This document shows, one piece after another, positions 33,153-44,315 of a DNA stretch of 64,000 nucleotides. The notes under the pieces are model-generated. The model saw only the letters and a list, made by a program, of their open reading frames with translations. It was not told the DNA's origin and ran no database searches. How positions within the stretch are numbered: position 1 is the first letter of the stretch; each line of letters opens with the position of its first letter. Made by a program: the position numbers and the translations under genes. Where the stretch lies: positions 1-64,000 of the forward strand of contig KN880556.1 of assembly GCA_000934385.1 (NCBI GenBank), read 5' to 3'. The DNA is from Cylindrobasidium torrendii FP15055 ss-10 (lineage: Eukaryota; Basidiomycota; Agaricomycetes; Agaricales; Physalacriaceae).

Positions 33153-35797
33153 ATGGACCATAAGGATATTTTCCAGCTGCAGCCTCTGCGAAGCAGCGCT
33201 TACCAGACCGCCACATACGATCCATACGACTTCCATGACCATAGCACCCAACACCTTCTCTCCAGTGTGGTTACGGGCCCCGAGGAACGACGTACACGCC
33301 GAGTATCCAAGCGACTCATTGGTGTTCATCTTATGCATGGTGTTCTACTTGGCATAACATTTTCGTTTCTGGTATTGTCCATTCGACATTGGGAACATGG
33401 TGTCGCTGTTCCCATAGATGACGTAAGTCAAAATATATTTTTCACGCACATTCGCATTTGAACCATCCACTCCAGGCAACCAGAATCGCAAGCGTTGTAA
33501 CCGTTGTTTGTCAAGTTTTCTTCACGACGGCGGTGACCCTGCTTTATCTCCTGTCTGGGACAGCAGCAGTGGACGACGCGATACGTCGCCGTAAGGTATT
33601 GCCTTTGATGGAGAGGGCTGAGGTTCACGGATCTTGCAGCACACACTCTCCTTGACCTTGACACTCGTCTTGCTGCATGGTCTGGCCTAGGTCCCGCGCT
33701 CAGCAACATCCTGCTCTTCTTTCCCCGTCTCTCCTCCGTTTCCTTATCCATAACGCTGGGAATTCCGCTTTACTTTGTCTGCGGGGAGATTCTCAAAGTC
33801 ACGTCCTCGAGTGTGTTAGGCATGTAGAAGCGCATTATACCTCGGGATTGCTTGATCTAACGAGCCCTTTTAGGAGTCGGTATCTACAACGCAACGCAAT
33901 ATACGACTCTGGAGAATTCGGCAATCTCGCATGCTCAGATGCTGGTTTGGCCTAATTTGCAGCATTCAGAGTATGCGGCCAATGCGGGGGATACCTGCAT
34001 GCAATGGGAGCCGGGAAAGAAATTCGGACTGTGGCAGGCACGTCGAGACTCGAACACCGCATTATGGGCAGAAATGTGCTAACTTCGGAGTACTGTGTAG
34101 CACGCCCGTACAAATCTATTCACCACCAACGCAACAGATACGTTGCATCCTGGAATCAAGGGCAGGTATGTGCTTGTTTTACATGATGCGTTCTGTGACG
34201 CTGACAAGCACGTGAAGATTAATTTATGACTACCTGATAACCAACAACATGGTATTTGATTCAAGTATGTGACTGAAATTGAAAGTGTTTCTGCTGCTAT
34301 AATAGTTTGCGCAGTGCAAGTCAACAGCACAAAGCTATCGGTGACTTGTGCTCAAGTCGAGGATGCGACTGTCAGCGTCTCGATGATGCCAGAAGTCGTT
34401 TCATTCTCGGAAGAATTTTTTTTCGACCCTGTACAGGACAACTTCGTAGAGCCATTCCCTCTTGATTATGTCCATTTGAAGAACGCAAGTGCCGCTCGGT
34501 TGATTGTGCGTGGAGACAGGGAAGGGTACACGGTTTACTCAGGCCCATACCCATCACCGCAATGGATGAATACGACTCTGCCATTGTATCCTCCTTATTG
34601 GGACTTCCGCTGGGCCAATAGAACGGAAAAATTCGCATATGCGTATCGTCCTCGAAATGTGGATATTGACACGGTTGTCCGTTCATGTGCGTTTGTACTT
34701 ACGCCGTCCTTGAAAGACAGTCGAATAACAGATATGTAGCTCTTACAGTAATGCCTGCTCCGTGGGGATGGATCAATCCGACAAGAACAGACGTTGACGT
34801 GGAATTCTCGTATCCATACATCGGCATATCGAACCAGTTTGTCTTCACTCTTGCCGGTGACGACCAAGCATACCTTCTAGTTGACTCTACCGGATCCGAT
34901 GGACTCGTGCATACTCAGCACGTTCTTGAAGGAAGTTGTGTTGACACATGTACGTCGGAAATGAGCAACAGAGAGTGCTATGAGAGTGTGTCGGGAGACT
35001 ATGAGAGTGTGTCGGGAGGTCAAGGATGTCACAAGTGGACGTGGTATGCACAGGTCATAGGCTGCACGCTGCACACGTCTCAAAACACTCTCACGATCCT
35101 TCAAGATGGAACCGTAGCTCCAACCGACAGAAACAAGAACGACGGTCCTCGGGAACATCCCTGGGGTTCGTTCAAGTGGGAGGACCCCACTGCGAGCACA
35201 GACATCATAGCAAAGGAGTTTCTGAACATGATGGTTCCGCACGGTTGTAATCCCAACGCTGCCAATCCTTACGAGGAGCCATACTTTCGCCATCACGACC
35301 TTCTGATGTCCGGGTTATTGGGTGCAGGCATCGCGAACACGCACGAGTCCCTCAATCGGTCAACGTCGCTCCAGGACCTCGAAGATATGCTCGAGCAGAT
35401 GACAGCAAGCTACCTATGGAATGTCCTTCAGTCGTGCCCGTCGGATCCGGCTTATCCATACACTACTGGTTATAGACAGTGCCAAAGCGATTGGACAGAC
35501 CTGCCGAAGGGAGGTATCCTGAACTCGGTCAGTTTGACCAGGACAGAGACGAGGGCACGGCTCGAGGTCGTACGCTGGAAGGCGGTCGTTGCCTTCGCCG
35601 CAAACATGGGTCTATTGGTTTTGGCTTGCTCCCTCCTGGGTATCCGGACAGACAGGAAGGTGGGAGAGCCGACGAGTGACGCTCGGTTTGTGGACCAAGT
35701 AGCGCTCATGAAGGACTCGACGCTTCCCAACGTTGTCGCGGAGAATGGAGCAGGAGTCGTGGAGTCTGCTTCTATTCGCCTGAGGTACGTGCTTTAA
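33153..35797 (+). CDS. Multi-pass membrane protein with large ectodomain, unassigned
   Basis: Eight exons, 33153-33422, 33476-33590, 33640-33810, 33874-34037, 34101-34165, 34218-34264, 34315-34676 and 34721-35797, give 756 residues. Three hydrophobic segments lie near the N-terminus (GVLLGITFSFLVLSI; VVTVVCQVFFTTAVTLLYLL; SLSITLGIPLYFVCGEI). Then come about 500 residues with many N-glycosylation sequons and cysteines, and a last helix (VVAFAANMGLLVLACSLLGI). No family recognised; probably a surface protein. Intron 4 appears to be GC-AG (CAG|GCACGT). A short repeat (YESVSGDYESVSGG) is present. A possible extra exon at 35841-35898 was not used because that DNA is repeated 3' of another F-box gene. 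Intron 3 has both GT and GC options. Confidence 0.65.
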
Positions 35798-35837
35798 AGC
35801 ATACTTCTAGGGTCACGTACTGTATCTGAATGCTTTG

Positions 35838-35957
35838 TAGGTATACCAGTCGCACAACGGGAGATGGGCAGAAAATCGACGTACATACGGAAACTTGATC
35901 TACTCAACTCGGAAATCACATCGAGACGTATATTCATGGCTTGTAATTCAGTTGTAA
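35838..35957 (-). repeat. Shared 3' flank of F-box paralogs (copy 1)
   Basis: Immediately downstream of the minus-strand F-box gene at 35958. It matches 61950-62072, which lies at the same place relative to the F-box gene at 62073 (shared run GTAGGTATACCA(G/A)TCGCACAAC, then patchy). Most simply the duplicated 3' UTR. Confidence 0.6.
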
Positions 35958-37094
35958 TCACAAAATTTGGTACGGTTTTACCACGCCTTTCGGTTTCTGC
36001 AACGTCCTTAGGAGCGTTTGATTGGCATCCTCTCCCTTGACCCGTACAGCAATGTCCTTCAGCTCTGTCCACACACGCTTGTTCAGACAAAAGCCGAAGT
36101 AGGGGACAATCTTCCTGCTTGGAAGGTCCCAGCGTACCCTACGCACGTTCGGAAAGGCGACAAATATATCGTCGAAGCACTGGACCCAGCATATAGCGAT
36201 TGCGTTCTTGATATCAGCGACGAGCTCAACGAGCTTGACCAAGGGTTCTTGCGCCCATTCGACAATCGCGCGCACAATGGCATGCAGAGGCTGCTCCGTA
36301 TATTCTTGCAGAACGAGAGACTCTAGCGCTGGGGTGCAAAGCCACTCCGTGATGACGATTGGGGCGTTGTTGAGCGTGAGTGTCCGCAGGACGGGCAGCA
36401 CCACCTTGGTCGGCGCGGACATGGCTCTGACCGTCGCGCCAAACGTGATTTGGGTAAGCGTCGACGCCGAGGGCGCAAGCATGCCTGTAACTGGGATCGC
36501 TATGTCGTCCACCGAGATAGTTTCCAGGCATGGAAACACTGGAAACGGGGGAAGCTCAGAACCTTTGCAATGAAAGTTTTTCAGCGCCAGACACCGGTTT
36601 TGAAATGGGACTATGTCTTGAGTGCTGGTCGTCCGAGGAGCAGGGATTAGGCTTCCCCTAGTGGATATAGAGAAGGTATGAAGGTTTGGGAGAGCCGAAG
36701 AATTACAAATTCTGCTTGCCGCAGAAGAGTCTTGCAGGACAACGTGATGTACGCGTGGCTTTGCGGATTTTATGAGGGGACAACCCAGCAGTGGATGCGT
36801 CAAAGCCAGGACAAGATGCAAAGGGTCCGTCAGAGCTAGGACAAGAGGCGAAGGGTCGCTTCTCTTCACGTATTCCTTAAAGAAATCGTAGTTGTCGTCA
36901 GAGGCGAAGCTCCACAGGTCCGAAAGTCCAAACGCTGCAGCGCGCCAGTGTTGGCATACATGCGAAACTGTGGCGGCCATGCGGGCGTTTTCGACGACTT
37001 GGGCGTGCTCCAGGAAAGTGTCGTCGCGGTCTTGTGCGAGAAAAAAGATGTGCTGAAGAATTTCGATGGGTAGAAAGTTAACTTGAGTGGCCAT
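35958..37094 (-). CDS. F-box-like protein, EILQHIF family (member 1)
   Basis: Intronless, 378 residues, ATG at 37094. The N-terminal F-box-like part reads LPIEILQHIFFLAQDRDDTF, EHAQVVENARMAA and VSHVCQHWRAAAFGLSDLW. The rest has family-typical blocks: FLALKNFHC, FPCLETISVDDI, PSASTLTQITFGA, TLTLNNAPIV, WLCTPALESLVLQEYTE, FPNVRRVRWDLPSR and DIAVRVKGEDAN. Leucine spacing suggests degenerate LRRs. F-box proteins recruit substrates to SCF ubiquitin ligases; the target is unknown. It ends GVVKPYQIL, slightly longer than the KPY-stop of siblings. A degenerate form of the shared start-proximal box lies at about 37109-37122. Confidence 0.82.
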   Translation of the reverse strand: MATQVNFLPIEILQHIFFLAQDRDDTFLEHAQVVENARMAATVSHVCQHWRAAAFGLSDLWSFASDDNYDFFKEYVKRSDPSPLVLALTDPLHLVLALTHPLLGCPLIKSAKPRVHHVVLQDSSAASRICNSSALPNLHTFSISTRGSLIPAPRTTSTQDIVPFQNRCLALKNFHCKGSELPPFPVFPCLETISVDDIAIPVTGMLAPSASTLTQITFGATVRAMSAPTKVVLPVLRTLTLNNAPIVITEWLCTPALESLVLQEYTEQPLHAIVRAIVEWAQEPLVKLVELVADIKNAIAICWVQCFDDIFVAFPNVRRVRWDLPSRKIVPYFGFCLNKRVWTELKDIAVRVKGEDANQTLLRTLQKPKGVVKPYQIL

Positions 37095-37296
37095 GACGGT
37101 CGCGATGAAAGGGATCGGACACCGATCTCGCCGCTCTAAACTTCAAAGTTTTGTTTAAATGGCACTCAGCGGTGACAGCACCCCTTGAAGCTTGAAGCTT
37201 GAAGTCTAATGCTTGGTCTAGGGTATGCCAGGCGCGTAGCACAAGACGAAACAAACATCAATATACCCTACATACTCAGAAATCATCACGCACTAC

Positions 37297-38430
37297 TCAT
37301 TCCTTGTATAGATGTAAGTACGGCTTCACCAATTCTCTCGCGTTAGTTTTCCGCATCGTAGCCAGAAGCTCCTCATTGGCATCCTCTCCTTGGACCCGCA
37401 GGGCGATATCCTCCAACCCCGTCCACACATTGTCGTTTAGACGGGACCCAAGCTGGGACACCAGCTTGTTTGGAACATCCCAGCGCACTTTACGCACATT
37501 TGGGAATGCGACAAACATGTGCCACAGAAAGCTCCGCTCCCCGTCATCACTGTCAGTGGCCTCGATGTGGAGAGTGAACTCTGTAAGCAGAGCGAGAGGA
37601 TCATTCCTCCACACAGCAATCGCAAACTTGATAGCTATAAGATTCTCCTGTTCCACGTATTTCTGCAGACGGAGGACTTTGAGTGCCGGCGTGATGAGCC
37701 ATATTGCGACCGCGACCGGGGTGTTGTTGAGAGTGAGTGATTTGAGGACGGGTAGTGTCACTCTTTCCCGAGCCCCAAACCAGCTTCTGACAGACGCACC
37801 GAACGTGATGTGGGTTAGCGTCGATGCCGAGGGTGCAAGAGCGCTTTCAACTGGCATGACCATGGCGTCCACTGAGATGTTCACCAGGGAGGGAAACATG
37901 GGAATCACGGGAAAGTTGATGTTTTTGCAATGCAAGTTCTTGAGCGCCAGAAAACGGTTCGGATACGGGATTATGGCTTGCGTGTCGGGGGCTCGGGGTA
38001 CAGGAATGGACATGGGGTCACCGGACATCGAGATAGTACAGAGGCTGAGGAAAGAACAGGAGTTCAGGAGGTCAAATATCCTTTCCCCTTCGGAAAACAC
38101 CTTAAGGACGATTTGTTGCACGCGCTCTGTGGATTCGGGGAGGGGATATTCTAGCGTCGGATCCGCTAGACCAAAGACGAGGGGCCGAGGATGGCTTCTC
38201 TTCATGTATAGATCCCAAGAGTTGTATTGTTCATCAGAAAGAAAAGTCCATAATTCCGACATTCCGAGTGCCACCGCTCGCCAGTGTTGGCATGTATAGG
38301 AAAGGGCGGCGGCTACGCGAGCGTTCTGAATAATTTGAGGGTACTCGAAAAAGATGCAATCACGGGCTTGCGCTAGAATGAAGATGTACTGGAGAATTTC
38401 GACAGGCAGGAAGCTGATATGGGCGACCAT
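37297..38430 (-). CDS. F-box-like protein, EILQHIF family (member 2)
   Basis: Intronless, 377 residues from the ATG at 38430; the open frame extends upstream only to a TTG. It carries LPVEILQYIFILAQARDCIF, ENARVAAALSYTCQHWRAVALGMSELW, FLALKNLHCKN, PSASTLTHITFGA, SLTLNNTPVAV, FPNVRKVRWDVPNK and DIALRVQGEDANEEL. Head-to-tail with member 1 at 35958. The C-terminus reads ELVKPYLHLYKE, extending past the KPY where others stop. The start-proximal box is well preserved at 38453-38466. Likely SCF substrate receptor by family; target unknown. Confidence 0.82.
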   Translation of the reverse strand: MVAHISFLPVEILQYIFILAQARDCIFFEYPQIIQNARVAAALSYTCQHWRAVALGMSELWTFLSDEQYNSWDLYMKRSHPRPLVFGLADPTLEYPLPESTERVQQIVLKVFSEGERIFDLLNSCSFLSLCTISMSGDPMSIPVPRAPDTQAIIPYPNRFLALKNLHCKNINFPVIPMFPSLVNISVDAMVMPVESALAPSASTLTHITFGASVRSWFGARERVTLPVLKSLTLNNTPVAVAIWLITPALKVLRLQKYVEQENLIAIKFAIAVWRNDPLALLTEFTLHIEATDSDDGERSFLWHMFVAFPNVRKVRWDVPNKLVSQLGSRLNDNVWTGLEDIALRVQGEDANEELLATMRKTNARELVKPYLHLYKE

Positions 38431-39630
38431 CGTGACGGTCCAGAGCAAAAATCGGTAGTCGGTCCGATCACCGATTGATGGGGTGACAAGGGGTGCTGAT
38501 GGATCGACTCTGAGTCTCAAAGCGCCGCGAGTTCCGAGTCATGCCCTTTAGAATGTTAATTGCAGTGCCATCGCCCTCTGTTTTCTGCCACTGCTCACCG
38601 GATTTACGTGGAGAGAACCTCGCAGCGGAGATCTCAAGTACCACCACGAAGTCAGAAGCTTACGCCTGAACAAGGCTGATCATGGTTGTCCTCAGCTATG
38701 TATTTTCCCGCTGTCCCGTTTTGCCTGATCAGTGTTAGAAACTCAACAAAGTTAGAATCATTTGCTATGTACAAGTATGAGTCTGGGTTGTCCTCCAGCA
38801 AAAAAGAGTGGCTCGCCTCAGTACGGTACTGAGAGAGCCACCGACAGGCGAGGCGCGCATGCCTCATCGTCGCGCACGGCGTGCTCCGATCCCTTTACTT
38901 TGTCTTCCCGATTAGGAAATCTCCGCATTGCCGTATCATAATAATGATCAGAAGATATCCGCGCGTCGCTGCATAAATTCAACGAGTCTATTTGACTGAG
39001 TTGTGACCAGGAGCATTACAATCGGGTTTTAAACACAACGACGCACAAACGGGAAAATCTGACCGCCTTATCGTCTTCATTGTACTCGCTGAATAATTTG
39101 GATCGATTGAAAGATCTCGAGCACTGCATTTCTGTGATGAAATTTCCCTTTCCTTTCATATATGTGCTTCCTACAAGTCACTTTGCGACGAGAACAGTAC
39201 TCGAAGTGCAATTACGTTCGCTGCACCCATGCACTGCAGTCTTCGAGACCTAGAATGCGCTTCCGGATGCGGGGCTTTATCTTCGCGAGATGGATGGACT
39301 CATGAGCAGCAACTACTACACTCCGGGCTTATTGAGGATCTTCGACGGGGGCACAGCCTGACATCAACATTTCGCTCGCTTGTCTCGTCGGAGGAAGAAA
39401 AAGGTAGGGACACTTCTCTCCAGCTTCGAAGAGTACGGGTCGGAGAGAGAAGATGAAAAGATACATACTTGTGAGCAGGGACGCAAGTACATGCGCTTCA
39501 ATTTGAGGCATGAGGATGCTGTGAGGATGTGCCGAAGACGAGCCGAATCTTGGTTACGGGGAGGCGAAAGTGAGGCATAGGAAGGAAGGATGTTGGTTCG
39601 CCTACTAGAGATCGAACTTGGAACTTGCAA
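38431..39630. other. Long intergenic region, nothing firm
   Basis: About 1.2 kb upstream of F-box member 2. Besides the start-proximal box, short frames on both strands give no supported gene. Confidence 0.45.
38453..38466 (-). promoter_or_regulatory. Shared start-proximal box (F-box member 2)
   Basis: Reads CGGACCGACTACCG on the minus strand, 22 bases before the ATG at 38430. Related to CGGACCGATCACCG in the siblings. Confidence 0.5.
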
Positions 39631-40015
39631 TTATTGCGAGATGCAAAGAGGATAAGAAGTGACAAAATTCAGGCTTCCTGCCAATGGCATTTCCAGAGAG
39701 TGCCGCTTCAAAAGAGTATCGAAAAAGCTCACGTATGGAGAGAAAAGGACGGATACGTACAAACGGCTGGGCGGAGGGTAGAAGATCAACTGTCATTCTG
39801 TAACCTAGGCTCGAAGCTAGCTCATGTTTCGGCGAGCTTAGATGACAGTTGGTCGGAACATTGAAAGTGATATCAGGGGATAAACGCGCCCCGGACGGGA
39901 AATAGGAAGTGAAGTTAATAAATTTGTTTGTTTTTGAGACGCCGCCTGCTGCGCTCTCGGGGTTGAGACCGCGAGTATATGCGCGGAGAATTGACAAGGA
40001 CCTGTAGAGCGCCAT
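39631..40015 (-). CDS. Possible small protein with presequence-like N-terminus
   Basis: Tentative two-exon model, 40015-39761 and 39705-39631, 109 residues, joined by a GTACGT donor and an AAG acceptor (55-base intron). It starts MALYRSLSILRAYTRGLNPE, an Arg-rich, acid-poor stretch like a mitochondrial presequence. The rest (FPSGARLSPDITFNVPTNCH, YRMTVDLLPSAQPF) matches nothing I know. Unspliced, the frame stops at 39605. It lies divergent from the gene at 40306. Could be a chance open frame. Confidence 0.3.
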
Positions 40016-40305
40016 AGCCAGGTTGTAGCTCAGGCCATCTCAATATCTCAAGGAAAAATGAGCAGACGTCGAGAGTGACTGTCGCCTTGGTAGGAGCATC
40101 GCAGCCCCTTGTTACCACACGATCGACATTACCTCGGGCCCGGTGTTTCTTGCTCTGACCACCACCACAACCGCACGCGGACTGCAGAGATATAAAGCTC
40201 CGTATCCTCGGTCGAGAACTGGTTTCTCCTTGGTCCCTCCATCCCCCAACTTTCTTTTACGGACACACGCTCTTTGCTCGCGTTGAGCACAACCCACTTT
40301 TCATT

Positions 40306-42212
40306 ATGGCTTTATCTCCGGAGATGGACCCCGGATACGGGACGGGATACGAGACGGCGGACAGCACCAAACGCAACCGGAGGTTGAAGAAAAAGCGGTC
40401 GAAGAACGCGGTGGATAAAGACGATAGCTCGAGGAAGGATGGGTACGAGACGGACGATGGGTATGTGTCCTCGACTCCGAAAAAGCAACGCTCGCGTTTT
40501 TTTCGCATGCCGAATCGGTCAAAGACAAATGTGGACCGCGACGAGGAGGAGAGGATAGTACCGCCCGTTCCAGCGCTGCCGACACCTGCACCAACGCCAT
40601 TCCGGTTACCCATTGCTGCGCGCTTTGCTACCACGCTTGGCGACATCAACGCGCATAGGACTGTGGACCCACCTCAACCGACCACCATAAAGAAGAAGGA
40701 ACAACCCAGCTGGACCTTGACGCCGGACACCAGTCTGGCGGCCACCTTGGATTCGGTATTTGGCCTTGCAGAAGCTCCCAAGGCGCCTGTGAGGGAGCCT
40801 ACTGTTGAAGAATCCCCTTTGCGCAAGGATTCAATGCGAACGACGGCGAGCACGTCTACCATGGGGAGCTCATCCGAATCCTCCTCTGGTTCATTCTTTT
40901 CGAAATTCTCTGGCTCGACGCCGTCTTCATCAACAACCTCATCACCTGTGACGCGCCGTCCGCCGATATCATACCCTCTGACGCGTGCGCCATCGCCCCA
41001 ACAACAATCACCGCCGCCACCACCGACGATCCTTCTCAGAAAGGCAACGTCTGCAAGCAACGTGAAGCAGCGCAATCTCACTGTCAACACCGACAACCGC
41101 GGTGCTTCCAATGCCGGTTCGTCCTTTGTCATGATCTCGCCCATCCCCGAAGGCGACAGTACACCTTCACCGCGTCGGCAACCATTCTTCGGCCGGCCCA
41201 TCAACCCGCCGTCCCCGAACCCAAGCAACGCGTCCACCATTCGGCCCGACCCCGAGCTCCTTGGCGCAACACCTACAATCGAGTCGCGTCTGTCTCCACG
41301 ACCCAATTCACCCGGTTTGCCCAACTCGCCTCGCGCCGGTTCGCCCGCCCGTGCGCCCTCCCCCAGTGGTCGTTCGCGCTCACCAGGTCTCCCACGCTCC
41401 CCACGTGCGCCAGCGATGCTTGCACCAACGCGTGCATATGTGCATCGCGACCTGCCTACTCCGAGTCCACCGCCAACGATGGCGCTACCGAGTGTGCCGA
41501 GTGAGTTTGCTCAGGCGCAGGCGCAGGCTCAACGCCAAATCCAGATGCCTGTACGAACAGTGCAGGACAAGGCAAGGATACGTGCTCCGTCGCCCATGGG
41601 TAGCGGTAATGTACCACAAAGAGGAAGGGAGAGTCCGTTCCCTGTTGCAAAGAGTCGGAATGCGCCAACTGCTGCTGCAGTGGGACTGGATGCGCGTGTG
41701 CCGAGGTATAGAGAGTTGCAGAATTCAACACCTCAGAATGGGTATCGTGCTCAGGTGCGTATTGTGTTGTGTGTTTGCGTCCTTCCTTCTACGTACTAAC
41801 ACTTCTTCTGCAGGACGACTTTACGGATGATGATAGCGTATGCGAGGATGCGGCAGATATGCAGGACGTTCTCGAGCGGTTCTCGTCAGACGACAGTGGA
41901 AGTGAAGCTGGGCATGGACATGCACTTGAGAGGAAGGATTCAACACTGTTGTCGCCATATCAGCAACAACAGCAAGTCCGGTTCGCTCAGCCTTCGAGGA
42001 GCTCTGTGAGCGTCTATTCAGTAGCGAGCACGGACGATGGGTACGCACGGAAGAGCGTCGAGGGAGGACAATTGCTGGACGAAAGCAGGAGCGAGGAGAC
42101 GCGTGGACGGTTCGTCAAGCGCGTTGGAGAAATGTATGAGCAAAATGGAAGGGAGATGGGTGTCGTGCCGGCTGTGCCGCGCGTGCCTGCTTGGGTTGGG
42201 GAGCGTTTCTGA
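40306..42212 (+). CDS. Proline/serine-rich disordered protein
   Basis: Two exons, 40306-41754 and 41814-42212, give 615 residues. Almost entirely low-complexity: a basic start (KRNRRLKKKRSKNAV), repeated TDDGY/ETADGY-type acidic-aromatic motifs, long Ser/Pro stretches with many SP sites (SPGLPNSPRAGSPARAPSPSG), an alternating Gln/Ala run (AQAQAQAQRQIQ) and an acidic C-terminal third (DDFTDDDSVCEDAADMQDVLE). No folded domain, signal peptide or membrane helix. The dense SP/TP sites suggest regulation by proline-directed kinases. A TATAAAG element at 40192-40198 precedes the ATG by about 110 bases. Function unknown; the gene is clear from frame, splice sites and codon use. Confidence 0.8.
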
Positions 42213-42694
42213 GTGCCCTCCCTTCTCCCTTCCTCCTCCTTATGATTGCCTTTGTCTCTTGGTGCCTTGCAGGACACTTGACTCGGTATTTATTTCCCAC
42301 TCGTGTTGCTGTCCCGGTATACCTCTCCTCCAGTTCATTAGCCTCGGTGAGGCTTGCATGCTGTTACGCACCTTCTTCGTCCTTCTGTGTTGTAGTCCTT
42401 ATAATATCTAACTTGCTGTATATTTTTTTTGGTCTTATGTAGTGCTTTGAAGCATTGGTGCTAAAGTAATACCTTTTCGGTGTAGAGCGCTCTCTGACTC
42501 TGAATATGATGAATTGTGCTCGAACGTCCGTCAATCGTTGATTTAGCTCGTCGTCTAATCTTCCAAGTTACAACCCTCCTGCGACGGCTGTGCCGATTAA
42601 AGATAATGATTTGCCTTCTTGGCGCCATCAGGTGACACGATGAAAGAGCTAATCGGCGTACGGACCGATTACCGGTTCTTTCATCTTAACCGTC
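42213..42694. other. Intergenic
   Basis: About 480 bases: 3' region of the disordered-protein gene and the promoter of F-box member 3, including its box at 42661-42674. Confidence 0.5.
42661..42674 (+). promoter_or_regulatory. Shared start-proximal box (F-box member 3)
   Basis: CGGACCGATTACCG, ending 20 bases before the ATG at 42695, followed by the also shared TTTCATC and CCGTCATGG. Confidence 0.55.
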
Positions 42695-43801
42695 ATGGCC
42701 GGTCAAGGCGACCCACTACCTGTCGAACTCCTGCAGGATATTTTCCTCCTTTCTCAATCCCGCGATCTCAGCTCCCTTGAGCATACTCAAATCATCCAAA
42801 ACGCCCGAACAGCCGCTATCGTTTCGCATGTATGTCGGCACTGGCGTGCTGCAGCGCTCGGACTGCCAGCATTATGGGTCTTTGTTTGCGACGCCTACCG
42901 CGACTCATGGGATGAGTACATGGAGAGAAGCGATCCTCTGCCTGTTTCCCTTTCTATCAGGCGCTCAAAGCCCGATTATCTTCCAGTAGTCGAGGCGCGC
43001 GTACATCATGTTGTCCAACAAGTGTCTGACCTGGAAGGGAACTTTTCCGCAATCTCGAACTGCGCCTCGCTCCCAAACCTCCGTACTTTCTCATTATCGG
43101 GCCGACCTAACCTCGTACTGCGCATCCCACCTGACATACGCCTCCCTCAAAACTGCTTTCTGGCGTTGAAAGATGTTTATCTCGATGCAGTATCGCTCCC
43201 CACGACTCCCATGTTTCCATGCCTGGAATTCATCTGGGTGAATAGCTTGTCTATTTCCACAATTTGTAGCCTCCTTGTGCCGTCGGCTTCAACACTAACC
43301 CACATCACGCTTGGCGGGGCTGGCGTCTGGGATATATATGCAGACCCCATCGTATTGCCCGTCTGCAAGAAACTAACTCTCGACAACACTCCGTTTACAG
43401 CGGCATCATGGCTGTGCGCCCCGGCACTCGCAGTCTTGCATGTGCAAGGGTGGACACCGCGCTTTCTCCAAGCGATGTGCGACAACCTTTATTTTTGGCA
43501 ACAGCGCCCTTTGGTCACGCTTGTAGAGTTTGTCGTACGCATCGGCGAAGACGGTACCGGTGTCTTCTTGCATCAAAGCATTCCTCAAGTCTTAGTCTTT
43601 GACGCATTTCCGAACGTGAGCAGAGTACGCTACGACCTTCCGAGCAGGAATACGGTCTCCGCTTTTGCGACCTTTTTGAAAGAGGACGTGTGGACGGCGC
43701 TGGAGGATATTGCCATGCGGGCCCAGGGAGAAGACGCCAATGAGCTGCTTCTCGGGGCGATGAAGAAAGCGAATGCGAAGGAATTGGTGAAGCCGTACTG
43801 A
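42695..43801 (+). CDS. F-box-like protein, EILQHIF family (member 3)
   Basis: Intronless, 368 residues, ATG at 42695 in a CGTCATGG context shared with siblings. It starts LPVELLQDIFLLSQSRDLSS, with EHTQIIQNARTAAIVSHVCRHWRAAALGLPALW. Later blocks are FLALKDVYL, FPCLEFIWVNSL, PSASTLTHITLGG, LTLDNTPFT, FPNVSRVRYDLPSR and DIAMRAQGEDANELL, ending NAKELVKP-Y. The middle is more diverged than in members 4-6. First of three head-to-tail plus-strand copies. Proposed role: SCF substrate receptor, by family resemblance only. Confidence 0.82.
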   Translation: MAGQGDPLPVELLQDIFLLSQSRDLSSLEHTQIIQNARTAAIVSHVCRHWRAAALGLPALWVFVCDAYRDSWDEYMERSDPLPVSLSIRRSKPDYLPVVEARVHHVVQQVSDLEGNFSAISNCASLPNLRTFSLSGRPNLVLRIPPDIRLPQNCFLALKDVYLDAVSLPTTPMFPCLEFIWVNSLSISTICSLLVPSASTLTHITLGGAGVWDIYADPIVLPVCKKLTLDNTPFTAASWLCAPALAVLHVQGWTPRFLQAMCDNLYFWQQRPLVTLVEFVVRIGEDGTGVFLHQSIPQVLVFDAFPNVSRVRYDLPSRNTVSAFATFLKEDVWTALEDIAMRAQGEDANELLLGAMKKANAKELVKPY

Positions 43802-44315
43802 AATTCGTGGACGTGGCCCTATGTTAAAGGGAATAGTATTCAAGTTCAATGGCATTCGAGTATCATCTAGATTCTATTACATTGATTTTCTCCCTTTTGG
43901 CAGTGCGCCTGTCATGGTATTATTGACGAATACTGAGCTTTATGTTCCTTAAAAATACACGCATATGGCGCCGCGTGAACGGGTCAGGAAGGGCACAAGG
44001 ATAGGGTATAAGTAGAAAAGACGTCAGCACAGTAGCATGTCATAATCGCCATGAATCCAAGCATTTAGTTCAACCCTACTCAACCATTCTTGTCATTGAA
44101 GGCGTGTCGTAGACTCGTAGCACATACAAAACTTTATAGTAGGACTACTTGTCGATCCCCTCATCGGACCTAGGTGATTTATGTAACGCCTTTGATGTAC
44201 TCAAAATGTATTCCCGACGTATCCATGATAGCCCTTTCATTGCCCAGCAGTGCCATCATCAAGAAAGCGCCAACCGGTGTACGGACCGATCACCGGAATC
44301 TTCATCCTGACCATC
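43802..44315. other. Intergenic between F-box paralogs
   Basis: About 510 bases; promoter of member 4 with its box at 44282-44295. No gene. Confidence 0.5.
44282..44295 (+). promoter_or_regulatory. Shared start-proximal box (F-box member 4)
   Basis: CGGACCGATCACCG, 20 bases before the ATG at 44316. It is a CGG...CCG arrangement with eight bases between. A second shared block, GTGCCATCATCAAGA, lies upstream at about 44249. Confidence 0.55.

Noticed and set aside
35841..35898. Extra terminal exon of the membrane protein, in frame through GTACGT...TTTGTAG.
   Set aside because: The same DNA occurs 3' of F-box member 6, so it is better explained as duplicated F-box 3' flank.
37186..37204. Short CTTGAAG tandem run.
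   Set aside because: Only two to three units; too small to call a satellite or regulatory array.
40674..41324. 216-codon open frame antisense to the proline/serine-rich gene.
   Set aside because: Low-complexity Gly/Asp/Val composition mirrors the sense strand; no independent support.
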